Assembly (NCBI RefSeq): GCF_008329715.1
Contig: NZ_VTSR01000005.1
Span: 620,001 to 684,000, forward strand
Source of the DNA: Gimesia chilikensis
GTDB taxonomy: Bacteria > Planctomycetota > Planctomycetia > Planctomycetales > Planctomycetaceae
Length of the DNA: 64,000 bases
Direction of reading: 5' to 3'
Part shown: in pieces, positions 53,301-60,969 of the stretch
How positions within the stretch are numbered: position 1 is the first letter of the stretch
Layout: every line of letters starts with the position of its first letter
Program-made: the position numbers and the translations under genes
The notes under the pieces: model-generated
Told to the model about the DNA's origin: nothing
Seen by the model: only the letters and a program-made list of their open reading frames with translations
Database searches by the model: none

Positions 53301-53888
53301 TCACCCCTGTCTTAAAACATCATAAATCGTAGGGCGTGACAGCCCGACAGCCTTTGCTATTCTTGTAACAGGTGTTCCATTTAACTTTAGCTGCTTTATT
53401 ACCTGAAGCTGCTCTTGGGAGACCTTTCGCCTCCCCGGCTTGCTCCCCCCCCATTGCTTGCCGTCTGCTTTTGCTTTGGCAACGCCTGCCTTGATCCGCT
53501 CGCTAATAACCTCGGCCTCAAATTGGGCGACACTAGCTAAAACGTTTGCCATCAGCATGCCAGCAGGCGTGGACAGATCTAATCCGTCCTTTATGCTTAC
53601 CAGGTTAATGTTGCGTTGCCTCAGCTCGTCAAACAAAGCGGTTAAGCCTGCAGCAGTCCGTCCTAGCCTGTCTAGCCGCCACACGACAAGCTGGGCCACT
53701 TTGCCCACACGTATGTTGGCTTCTAAGTCTTGCCAGCCCGGACGTTGCATGGTGCGACCACTGGCGGTGTCGTCGTAGTGCACAATGGGACCACTATGCG
53801 TCTCTACCCACCTCTCTAAATCAGGCACCTGGCTCGCATGGGACTGCTCGCTTGTCGAGACCCGTGCGTAAATAGCTGTGTGTTTCAT
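53301..53888 (-). CDS. Small serine recombinase (resolvase/invertase family)
   Basis: A 195-residue resolvase/invertase: HTAIYARVSTSEQ (Ser11 nucleophile), YDDTASGRTMQRPGWQ, VVWRLDRLGRTAAGL, SIKDGLDLSTPAGMLMANVLASVAQFE (DLSTPAGMLMANVLASVAQF), ERIKAGVAKAKADGK, then a C-terminal Hin-type HTH (VTRIAKAVGLSRPTIYDVLR). The start at 53888 has CAGGAGAAGGG upstream; the open frame begins earlier. It resolves or inverts DNA between short sites. It lies 75 bp upstream of the large integrase, same strand, and may belong to a transposon or serve the island. Confidence 0.93.
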   Translation of the reverse strand: MKHTAIYARVSTSEQSHASQVPDLERWVETHSGPIVHYDDTASGRTMQRPGWQDLEANIRVGKVAQLVVWRLDRLGRTAAGLTALFDELRQRNINLVSIKDGLDLSTPAGMLMANVLASVAQFEAEVISERIKAGVAKAKADGKQWGGSKPGRRKVSQEQLQVIKQLKLNGTPVTRIAKAVGLSRPTIYDVLRQG

Positions 53889-54740
53889 AACCCTTCTCCT
53901 GTAGCAAAACATGTTACAAAGTATACATGCGAACATACTATGCAGAGGATGGCTTTTTGTTAAACCCCAAGACCACTTGACGCTTTACAGATTCTTGTGA
54001 ATTGATTTGCCTCCATTCATAGTCTTTTGGTGGTACTCTCATTTCAGGGTTGGTTTTTTACACTCTGTAGTTGCTTTGATTTATCGTTCCGATCCTCTAC
54101 CAATTAGCTTGGCTAAAAAGCAGAAAAATAGACTGGCTACCTCTATAGCGCACTAACCCCCTCGTTCTAAAATCGAAATTGTGCCATTTACAAGAGTTAC
54201 GCTCTTCCCTGTACTCGTAAGCCATATAAATAAAGCCATTTAAGAATTTTTAACTTTCTCTAACTTTTTTCTAATATTACACGCGTTATTTGATGATTTT
54301 AGGTGATTGTTTCTTCCTAAATAGGCAGCAATAAACAGTAAACCAGTGTAATCACGAGCAAATCGCAGAATAGGCCAAGTACACATTGTGGTGACTGGCG
54401 GTCATGCTCTACATGAAAGTTTGAGGTCTGTTTTCACAAAGCTATCAGATCTTTGCGCTACACAATGTAAAAGCAAAAACCCATCAGGCCCCTTTGAATC
54501 TTAATTCGAGGCATGTGCTTATTTAAAAATAAATTCGGTGATTACTGAACACCGTTTCTCATTTAACTTGAACACATCAGATATCGCAGAGAAAATGGCA
54601 GGTTGTTCGTTCACGAAAAGGCAATCTGGAGAGATAGGCCTCATCGCGAGCATTGGACTTCACCAATCACATCGTCACGATCCTGCCAGCGTCATATTTC
54701 GCTTTAAAGTCGTGCCGTCAATTCGATTGCACAACTATCG
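53889..54740. other. AT-rich non-coding region before the NaeI-type gene
   Basis: About 850 bases with no supported gene; a 77-codon frame at 54538 overlaps the start of the next gene and has no ribosome site. It probably holds the promoter of the restriction endonuclease gene and may contain resolvase or other recombination sites, but I could not find a convincing repeat. Confidence 0.5.
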
Positions 54741-55649
54741 ATGTCATGCTCAAAGACTGATGAAGAATTAAAATCTGTAATTCATGAAATTCAAAAGATT
54801 GACCCTAAAGGTGAACGCATCGCAAGAGTACTGCGTAGCACCCTAGACCAACTCTATGATGGTCAGCACACTGGTCGATATCGCTGGGACCAACTCCATA
54901 AAACCGAAAAAACACATTGTGGCACTCTCGTCGAAATCAACTTACATCGCGAGTTTGAATTTGAAGATGGAAAGGATATGGATTACCAAATTTCCGGCAT
55001 AGAGGTTGACTGCAAATATTCACAATCATTGTATGGGTGGATGATCCCTCTTGAAGCCGTTGGTCACCTATGCATCCTACTTTCAGCGAATGACGAAAGC
55101 TCACGTTGGAGTATGGGGATTGTTCGGATATCTACAGAAATCTTGAATCAAGGACGTAATCGGGACTCGAAGCGAAATATCGGAGCTCATGGTCGCGACA
55201 ATATAGTGTGGATTTTCAAAGATGCTGAACTAAAACCGAATATCTTGTTACAACTCCCCAGGGATACTGTTGAAGCGATAATGGATCTACCAACCGGACA
55301 AAAGAGAATTAATGAAATTTTCCGCGTCGCACAAGGAAAAGTAATTGGTAGGGGTGTGATTGCTACTTTAGGCCAGCAAGAAGACTACATGAAAAGGGTC
55401 AGAGGCAATGGGGGCTCAAGAGGCAAATTAAAATCCGAAGGAATTATTATTCTCGGGCAGTATGAGAGACACAGACAGATTGCAAAAGAACTTGGCTTGC
55501 CAATACCTGACAAAGGTGAATCTGTTAGCATCCGCGTTGCCCCTGCTAATTCTCCGGGACAAGGCGTCGTTGGAATCGAAGATAAACTCTGGAGGATAGC
55601 AAAGGACGATGATCCAATTTGTGATGCTCCGGAGGTACCTTATTATTAA
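54741..55649 (+). CDS. NaeI-type type II restriction endonuclease
   Basis: A 302-residue close relative of NaeI (317 residues). The endonuclease (Endo) domain has TLDQLYDGQHTGRYRWDQLH and TEKTHCGTLVEINLHREFEF; by offset from NaeI, the catalytic residues Glu65, Asp81, Asp90 and Lys92 (DYQISGIEVDCKYS) are all present. The second (Topo) domain has INEIFRVAQGKVIGRGVIAT, EDYMKRVRGNGGSRG and SEGIIILGQYERH. NaeI cuts GCCGGC and needs two sites; the same target is likely here but not proven. The Leu38-Tyr-Asp-Gly-Gln element matches the ligase-like motif around NaeI Leu43. The stop overlaps that of the methyltransferase. Confidence 0.93.
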   Translation: MSCSKTDEELKSVIHEIQKIDPKGERIARVLRSTLDQLYDGQHTGRYRWDQLHKTEKTHCGTLVEINLHREFEFEDGKDMDYQISGIEVDCKYSQSLYGWMIPLEAVGHLCILLSANDESSRWSMGIVRISTEILNQGRNRDSKRNIGAHGRDNIVWIFKDAELKPNILLQLPRDTVEAIMDLPTGQKRINEIFRVAQGKVIGRGVIATLGQQEDYMKRVRGNGGSRGKLKSEGIIILGQYERHRQIAKELGLPIPDKGESVSIRVAPANSPGQGVVGIEDKLWRIAKDDDPICDAPEVPYY

Positions 55650-56728
55650 ACCTTCGCCTTAGCTACTCTAACTCTTTTTCGCTTTACAGTCTTCTTAATA
55701 GATATATTTTTAGCGATGTGTTTCGCAATGCAGTTAGAAAGTTTAGGGGGAACAGCATTACCGATTTGGATAGCAATTTTTATCTTTGAGCCACACCATA
55801 GGAAATCATCGGGAAATGTTTGTAGCCTAGCTGCTTCCCAATGTGTAATCGGTCGATCCTCTTTGGGGTGGAGGTATCGACCTTTTTCTGGCTTGTAAAA
55901 CTCTGTCCGAATTGTACATCGAGCCGGTCCGTTCCATTCAAGACGCCCATACAAATCGGTTCCTCCTTGAGTCTTTTTAATCCAACACTGAGGTGTTAGT
56001 TCAGGAGCAAGACGTTGCAAATCAAATCGGTTCCCACCTGGTGGAATTAATGCATATCGCTTTTTACTGAGTTCCGTTGGGTTTCTAGCAATGTGTAGCT
56101 TCTCCGTTGGTACGGGACCGTTTTGCACAAAGTTATGAACAGTAGGCTTGGCAGGAATCCCCTTAAATGCATCACGCACAGTCGAAACTTCACCTGTTGG
56201 TTCTGGAAGTTCAATTGCCCCAATTTTACTTCCTATGATAAATGCTCGCTTTCGGTTTTGCGGAACACCATACTGTGAAGCCAATAAAACGCCGGATCGA
56301 ATTTCAAACCCTAGCTCTTCAGCTGTTCGAATGATCTCTGCCCCCTCTTCACTTGTTAGGAGATTGGGTACGTTTTCCATGACAAAAACTTTACACCGAG
56401 TTGATTTCACCACATCAATGTAATATTGCCATAGAGCTCTTCTAGGATCGTCTGCACGATTTGGCCCTAAGTTCGAAAAACCTTGGCAAGGCGGACCGCC
56501 AATAACTATATCTGCTCGAATTTTTTGTACGTCTTTATCGTTAATAGCCTCTTCAATCGGTCTAGAATCAACATGGCACCCAAAGTTTGTTGCATATGTT
56601 TGAGCAAATGCCGAATCGTGCTCTATGGCATAGATCGGCTCAAATCCAGCTTGGACAAATCCAAGCGTTAGGCCTCCTGCGCCGGAAAATAAATCAACCA
56701 GTTTTGGTTTCTCAATTGTTTTAGCCAT
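55646..56728 (-). CDS. DNA (cytosine-5) methyltransferase of the NaeI-type system
   Basis: A 360-residue C5-cytosine methyltransferase with the conserved motifs in order: I LVDLFSGAGGLTLGF, IV IGGPPCQGFSNLG with catalytic Cys81, VI VMENVPNLL, VIII GVPQNRKRAFIIG, and X IQIGNAVPPKL. It protects the host DNA from the neighbouring NaeI-type enzyme by methylating within the shared site. Convergent with the endonuclease gene, with a 4-base overlap of stops. Its ATG overlaps the end of vsr by 8 bases, so the two are cotranslated. Confidence 0.95.
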   Translation of the reverse strand: MAKTIEKPKLVDLFSGAGGLTLGFVQAGFEPIYAIEHDSAFAQTYATNFGCHVDSRPIEEAINDKDVQKIRADIVIGGPPCQGFSNLGPNRADDPRRALWQYYIDVVKSTRCKVFVMENVPNLLTSEEGAEIIRTAEELGFEIRSGVLLASQYGVPQNRKRAFIIGSKIGAIELPEPTGEVSTVRDAFKGIPAKPTVHNFVQNGPVPTEKLHIARNPTELSKKRYALIPPGGNRFDLQRLAPELTPQCWIKKTQGGTDLYGRLEWNGPARCTIRTEFYKPEKGRYLHPKEDRPITHWEAARLQTFPDDFLWCGSKIKIAIQIGNAVPPKLSNCIAKHIAKNISIKKTVKRKRVRVAKAKV

Positions 56729-57128
56729 TCTCTTTTATCCGTAGCAGCTTCTTGCTTAGAAAATCCATATCCTTCGTCTGGCACTCCCAAATTGTGAAGA
56801 CATGCCAACCCTTAGAGCGTAACACTCTACCAACTCGACTATCGTTTTTTATATTCTTCTCAATCTTTGAGTTCCAGAATTCCACATTCGTAGCAGGTCT
56901 TTGTCCCTTCGGACAACTATGTCCATGCCAAAAACATCCATGGACAAATACGACTGTTTTGTATTTGGGAAGAACAATATCTGGCGTTCCAGCGAGATCC
57001 TTCCTATGTAACCTAAATCGCATTCCTAAGGAGTGGAGTACTTTCCGCACGAGGATCTCAGGCTTGGTATTCTTCGATCCTATTTTAGACATAACCTCTG
57101 AGCGTTTCTCAGGGCTGAAAACATCCAT
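56721..57128 (-). CDS. vsr: Very short patch repair (Vsr) endonuclease
   Basis: A 135-residue Vsr endonuclease: MDVFSPEKRSEVMSKIGSKN, then TKPE.LVRKVLHSLG.RFR, GTPDIVLPKYKTVVFVHGCF (Asp of the active site), HGHSC and ECQTKDMD. It cuts next to T:G mismatches that arise when 5-methylcytosine deaminates, so it repairs damage caused by the partner methyltransferase. The start at 57128 has TTGGAG 6 bases upstream; the longer frame to 57140 overlaps that site. It heads the vsr-methyltransferase operon. Confidence 0.94.
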   Translation of the reverse strand: MDVFSPEKRSEVMSKIGSKNTKPEILVRKVLHSLGMRFRLHRKDLAGTPDIVLPKYKTVVFVHGCFWHGHSCPKGQRPATNVEFWNSKIEKNIKNDSRVGRVLRSKGWHVFTIWECQTKDMDFLSKKLLRIKENG

Positions 57129-57176
57129 TATGTACTCCAAGATAATGGTGTTTTGATAGATATTTTTTCTAGATCT

Positions 57177-57189
57177 ATAGAGACTCTAT
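57177..57189. promoter_or_regulatory. Palindrome upstream of vsr-methyltransferase
   Basis: ATAGAGACTCTAT, a perfect palindrome with one central base, 49 bases upstream of the vsr start on the side of its promoter. It is in the position of an operator for a restriction-modification operon. No C-protein gene was seen, so a methyltransferase- or host-mediated control would be needed. The role is inferred. Confidence 0.4.
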
Positions 57190-57397
57190 GTTCCTAGCAA
57201 AGCGTTGCCACACTCTACATTGTAGTAATGCTATATACAATATTGGAGCAAAAATTACATACTGCACATATTCTACATTCTGTGGAATAGTATCCACATC
57301 TCTAGAGCATTTTATGCCCCACTTCCTAGCAAAGTTACCAGTCACAGGGCTTAGTCAATACCCAAATAAGGACGCAATATTGGCTTTGCATGGCACC

Positions 57398-57519
57398 TCT
57401 CGTAGTTTATGTCGTCTCGCGTCGTTAAAACGCGTCAAACGGCAACCTGGACGGTCTTAGGGGAGGGAAATGGTCAGGCCAGCAAGCAGGCCAATGGCTC
57501 GGGACAATTTGGGTTAACG
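57398..57519 (+). repeat. Dispersed island repeat, copy 1
   Basis: Similar over about 120 bases to the copy at 62994-63114, same strand. Shared blocks in the same order include CTCGTAGT, TTAAAACGCGTCA, GGCAACCTG and GACAATTTGG. Neither copy has a conserved reading frame, so it looks like a non-coding mobile or structural repeat. Confidence 0.75.
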
Positions 57520-57537
57520 TGTAGACCCTCTACACGT
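57517..57537 (+). repeat. Perfect 8-bp hairpin after repeat copy 1
   Basis: ACGTGTAG (57517-57524) and CTACACGT (57530-57537) with a 5-base loop. No T-run follows. It begins within the end of repeat copy 1 and is not present at copy 2. Confidence 0.55.
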
Positions 57538-57963
57538 CAAAGCACCCTTGACGCTAGCCAAAACAGACCATTGATAGACTTATTTATTACTTATTACGCC
57601 CCGCTAGAAAGTAGTTTGGTTTTACCTCAATTCTTGCTTTACAATCACTAGGTTGAGGTGACTTTATGCTAGGACAGCGCAGATACATTTGTTACCATGC
57701 TAGGCTGAAGCAGAATTAATTAGATTACGTCTGCTTACAGTGAGAAGTTTTTAAGAAAACTTCAGTTCCCCCCATTAGACCAAACCGAAAGGCAATTTCT
57801 AATAGGGTGCTTTTCAAGTTCATTTTGTTTTACTAAGAGGCCAGATTTCATAAAAGTGTCACACACCAACGCATAACGACATTCTTTGTTCGTTTGCAAT
57901 GACAATTGGTTCTGCTTGCGAGACCCTCGATAAATCGCCAGTTTATTCACTAAGCATCCCGCA

Positions 57964-58070
57964 AGCACAAGGCACCTCCACGACTGCGTGGGGAGTGTTG
58001 CTTGTGCTGCGTTGCTTAGTAGGTTCTGGCGAACCTTTCGAGGGACAAGGTATAGGTGGCCTCCCCACCT
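57964..58070 (+). ncRNA. Three consecutive hairpins (possible structured leader or ncRNA)
   Basis: First an extended imperfect stem from AGCACAA (57964-57970) to TTGTGCT (58002-58008) with an inner CCACG/CGTGG. Then AGGTTC/GAACCT (58021-58036) and AGGTGG/CCACCT (58054-58070). They end about 60 bases before the ATG of the next gene. They could form a structured 5' leader or a small RNA; no known family was recognised. Confidence 0.35.
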
Positions 58071-58133
58071 TTGCCTTTAAATTTCTCCAGCAGGCCCATG
58101 ACTTGGCCTATATCCCATCATCCTGGAGAAAAC

Positions 58134-59018
58134 ATGACTACACCAAACCACAAACCTGCCTCACCCTCTACCAAAACAGGCTGCCTGGTACCGAGCCTGC
58201 TAATCTTTGTCATGTTTTTTTTGACAAGCGTTATAGTTAAAGCGCGCCCCTTCGGTGGTACGTTACTCTCCCTTGCAATTATTGCCGGTGCTGTCGCCTT
58301 GTTGTACAAGAAGGACTGGCAGGAGACTGTGTTTAAACCTTTAGGTATAGATACAACCGTAAAGCGGTATGTCGTGCTTGCCTTTACCATCAGCTTCATG
58401 CTTTTAACCTTTGTTACAACACACGAAGAAGATGCAGATGCCCTGTGGGCGGAAGGCAAAAAGGCAGAGGCAGTGGAACGCTATGCAGACATTTTAAATC
58501 AATCAACCAAGCCCAAAAGCAAAATGCTTAAACGTGTCATCGAGTACTATTTTGAGAGTGGTGACATGGGAAAGGCTAAGCATTTCTGTACTGTGGCCGT
58601 AGAAGCAGATGTAGAGCCATCACTTGAACCGAATGAACTTCGGGACTTGTACCAAACAACAAAGTCTGACTTTCTCAGCAAACAGCAGACTGAAAAAGAA
58701 CCGGAGCAGATTGCAGAACAGCCTTTACCCGAATACGAAGTAATCCAGAAGAAAAACCGCCCCGTCGGTGGGCTACATGCCGAGGTCTTGATCCCCAGCT
58801 TTTCACGTGGGACACCGGTGGACACACAACGCCAGGTGGCCAAGGCCATCGCAGACAAAGAGGGTTGTAACACAGTCAACTTATACGCGACCCGTGAAGC
58901 CCAGCAGGCCATGAATTCTGCAACTTACAAAGCAGACCACCCTGATGCTGCCAAAGGCTACCTGGGGTCCTGGGGGGTAGTACCTAACGAATACATTGTA
59001 GCCGAAGAGTGGGAGTAG
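58134..59018 (+). CDS. Three-span membrane protein, unknown function
   Basis: A 294-residue protein with spans at LVPSLLIFVMFFLTSVIV, GTLLSLAIIAGAVALLY and RYVVLAFTISFMLLTFVTT, then a cytoplasmic or periplasmic tail of about 170 residues containing a TPR-like helix pair (ALWAEGKKAEAVERYADIL). The C-terminus ends with a compact region (AEVLIPSFSRGTPVDTQRQV...GYLGSWGVVPNEYIV). The start at 58134 has TGGAGAAAAC upstream; the open frame extends back to 58056. No family was recognised. It is preceded by a strongly structured leader. Confidence 0.6.
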   Translation: MTTPNHKPASPSTKTGCLVPSLLIFVMFFLTSVIVKARPFGGTLLSLAIIAGAVALLYKKDWQETVFKPLGIDTTVKRYVVLAFTISFMLLTFVTTHEEDADALWAEGKKAEAVERYADILNQSTKPKSKMLKRVIEYYFESGDMGKAKHFCTVAVEADVEPSLEPNELRDLYQTTKSDFLSKQQTEKEPEQIAEQPLPEYEVIQKKNRPVGGLHAEVLIPSFSRGTPVDTQRQVAKAIADKEGCNTVNLYATREAQQAMNSATYKADHPDAAKGYLGSWGVVPNEYIVAEEWE

Positions 59019-59053
59019 ACCGCTGCTCTTAAGATTTTAGTTTTATCTCATAC

Positions 59054-60310
59054 TTAGGCTGCTAATGCTAATACTGGCTTGAATTCACTGTGCCCAAATG
59101 CCTGAATAGTTTCCTCCGTCACCTTTTCCCAAACAATGGCCTTCTTTTGGGTCGCAGACCAGCTGTCAAATGTGCTGAAGTTTGAGCGAATACGTTCATT
59201 ATCTGGTGCAAGTAGCATGGCCTCTTCAAATGCCTGCCTAATCTGAGCTACAGGAAAACCCAACTCGCATTTAGCTATCGCAATCCATTCAAATAAACTG
59301 GCTCTAACTAAATCAGATGCTGACATAGTCAACGCGAGTTCGGACATACGAATGCAGTCCTCTAGACGGTTACTGATGAGTAGATTATGCGCCAGATAGA
59401 AATACGGCCATACCAGAGGGGTGCGAAGTTTTATCGCTTCTTCAAAATCAAGAATACTGCCAGCGTCCGTACCGTATAGCAAAATACCTCGTGCAACCAA
59501 GAGCGCATCATTATGTGGACTAGCAGCGATTCCTCTATTATAGGCCTTCAGTGCCTCTGCAACATTCCCAAGGTGATCTTGGCAAGTAGCAATTAATGAC
59601 AAGGCCATTAAGAATATTGAATCAAGCGTGGAGTCATCCGACTCTAGCGCTAGTGCAACTGGCTGAAGTATTTGCAGTAACTCTTCAAGGACAATGCGCG
59701 ATTCAACTTCTTGCATCTTTAGTGTCGATGCGTAACGTATCTCTGCTGCTTTCACAACAACCTCTGGTGGAACGTCGTCATGATTGGCTAGAAAATTCAT
59801 TGCGATTTGTAGAGCCTTCTCAGAAGACTCTGTGCGAAGACTTTGAAGAAACATCACAGTGTAATTTGGATTGTCCGAATCCAAGTCAGCGGCTTGCTTA
59901 AAGAAAACAGATGCAGTGGCGTCATCTCCGGCCTCCATCCAAACGCTCCCACGAACGTATGCACAAATCGCAGCATCAACATGCTCCCCTCCCATCCGAA
60001 GAAGTTCAAGAGATTTATCCCACTGTCCATACTGATGAGCTATGAATGCCTCAAACAGTTTATTTTGGGATTGTGAGGTCGGTGGTTTAAGCTTCGGAGG
60101 ATTTGTTATTGAGTAGAGATCTACTGAAAGCCCTGTAATCCTCTCCTTCTCCTGATCCGATAGCAAGTGCCAAGGATATTCCATTTGGTCGCGTACTTCA
60201 TCTGCTTCAACGCTGTCAGATTTTCCCTCAACTTCTAGCTCGTGCAGTCGTAGCAAACCATGCACAACATCTCGATAATACTTCTCGCTTGAAAATTTAG
60301 CATGTGGCAT
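59054..60310 (-). CDS. TPR-type repeat protein
   Basis: A 418-residue protein. After an N-terminal helical region (YYRDVVHGLLRLHELEVEGK) come repeated helix pairs with the TPR spacing: FEAFIAHQYGQWDKSLELLR, GSVWMEAGDDATASVFFKQA, DHLGNVAEALKAYNRG, LAHNLLISNRLEDCIRMSE, IAKCELGFPVAQIRQAFEEA. TPR domains bind other proteins. It starts 3 bp after the 142-residue gene on the same strand, so the two form a pair. No enzymatic domain was seen. Confidence 0.7.
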   Translation of the reverse strand: MPHAKFSSEKYYRDVVHGLLRLHELEVEGKSDSVEADEVRDQMEYPWHLLSDQEKERITGLSVDLYSITNPPKLKPPTSQSQNKLFEAFIAHQYGQWDKSLELLRMGGEHVDAAICAYVRGSVWMEAGDDATASVFFKQAADLDSDNPNYTVMFLQSLRTESSEKALQIAMNFLANHDDVPPEVVVKAAEIRYASTLKMQEVESRIVLEELLQILQPVALALESDDSTLDSIFLMALSLIATCQDHLGNVAEALKAYNRGIAASPHNDALLVARGILLYGTDAGSILDFEEAIKLRTPLVWPYFYLAHNLLISNRLEDCIRMSELALTMSASDLVRASLFEWIAIAKCELGFPVAQIRQAFEEAMLLAPDNERIRSNFSTFDSWSATQKKAIVWEKVTEETIQAFGHSEFKPVLALAA

Positions 60311-60313
60311 GAA

Positions 60314-60742
60314 TTAGTCCTCGTCAACCACCCACTGTTCCCGCGTCGAAACCAACGCGTTTTCGTAGTCACTCAGACTCATGAGTGAATTTGGGCACAT
60401 AACACCGTGCCTATCACTGCTTACCTTAAGAGTCAGTGATGCCGATACGTTACTATCCCGAAAATTTCCGTCCCCCATTCTGAAACAATACAGACTGCTT
60501 GAACCTCGGGCGCCAGGAACTTCGTCGATCAGCCGTTTCGAGATGAGGAAAAAAGGCAGAGCACGCCACCTGGGGGCGACTGACATTCCTTTATTATTCA
60601 AAAGTACGCAGCCTTGATCGTCAAGATCAACATCGGTTATCCCATTGACCGGCTCACTACGAACCCCTAATCCTTTGCCAGTCGAATCTACAATGGGCTT
60701 GTCGTCGTTACCCTTACGCATCGCTCGGTACATTTTTGGCAT
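60314..60742 (-). CDS. Small protein of unknown function, paired with the TPR gene
   Basis: A 142-residue protein with MYRAMRKGNDDKPIVDSTG at the start, then GMSVAPRWRALPFFLISKRL, a Gly/Ser-rich middle (PGARGSSSLYCFRMGDGNF), HGVMCP and a C-terminal MSLSDYENALVSTREQWVV. The APRWR.LP and M.L.DY..AL..TR..W pattern recalls small proteins and Tse2-like toxins of polymorphic systems, but the match is by eye and weak. Three bases separate its stop from the TPR start. Confidence 0.5.
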   Translation of the reverse strand: MPKMYRAMRKGNDDKPIVDSTGKGLGVRSEPVNGITDVDLDDQGCVLLNNKGMSVAPRWRALPFFLISKRLIDEVPGARGSSSLYCFRMGDGNFRDSNVSASLTLKVSSDRHGVMCPNSLMSLSDYENALVSTREQWVVDED

Positions 60743-60969
60743 TATAGCTCCATTATGCTCATCGCTTAATTACCAAATCAACAAGTGGTCAGATATGATC
60801 TTATTTTCATTTTATCGGTCGAAAGTGGCCTATGCAATGGCATCATCGTCAGGTATCCGTTTCTATTGACAACCAGCCTCCAGTTAAACATAATTACACC
60901 ACCCTCGTACCTTGATGCCCCGAACAATTCAAGCTTGCTACCAAATCATTTTTTTGCGAGCATGGCCAC

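Larger units (their letters stand above)
57129..58133. other. Long non-coding stretch with repeat and hairpins
   Basis: About 1 kb without a supported gene. It holds, in order: a palindrome upstream of vsr (57177-57189), copy 1 of the dispersed repeat (57398-57519), a perfect hairpin (57517-57537) and three consecutive hairpins (57964-58070) ahead of the next gene. A 12-base TTCCTAGCAAAG occurs near 57190 and again near 57323. Confidence 0.6.

Noticed and set aside
54538-54771. A 77-codon frame upstream of the NaeI-type gene, considered as a control gene
   Set aside because: It has no HTH pattern or ribosome site and overlaps the endonuclease start.
57409-57651. An 80-codon frame across repeat copy 1
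   Set aside because: The frame is not kept in repeat copy 2, so the similarity is at the DNA level only.
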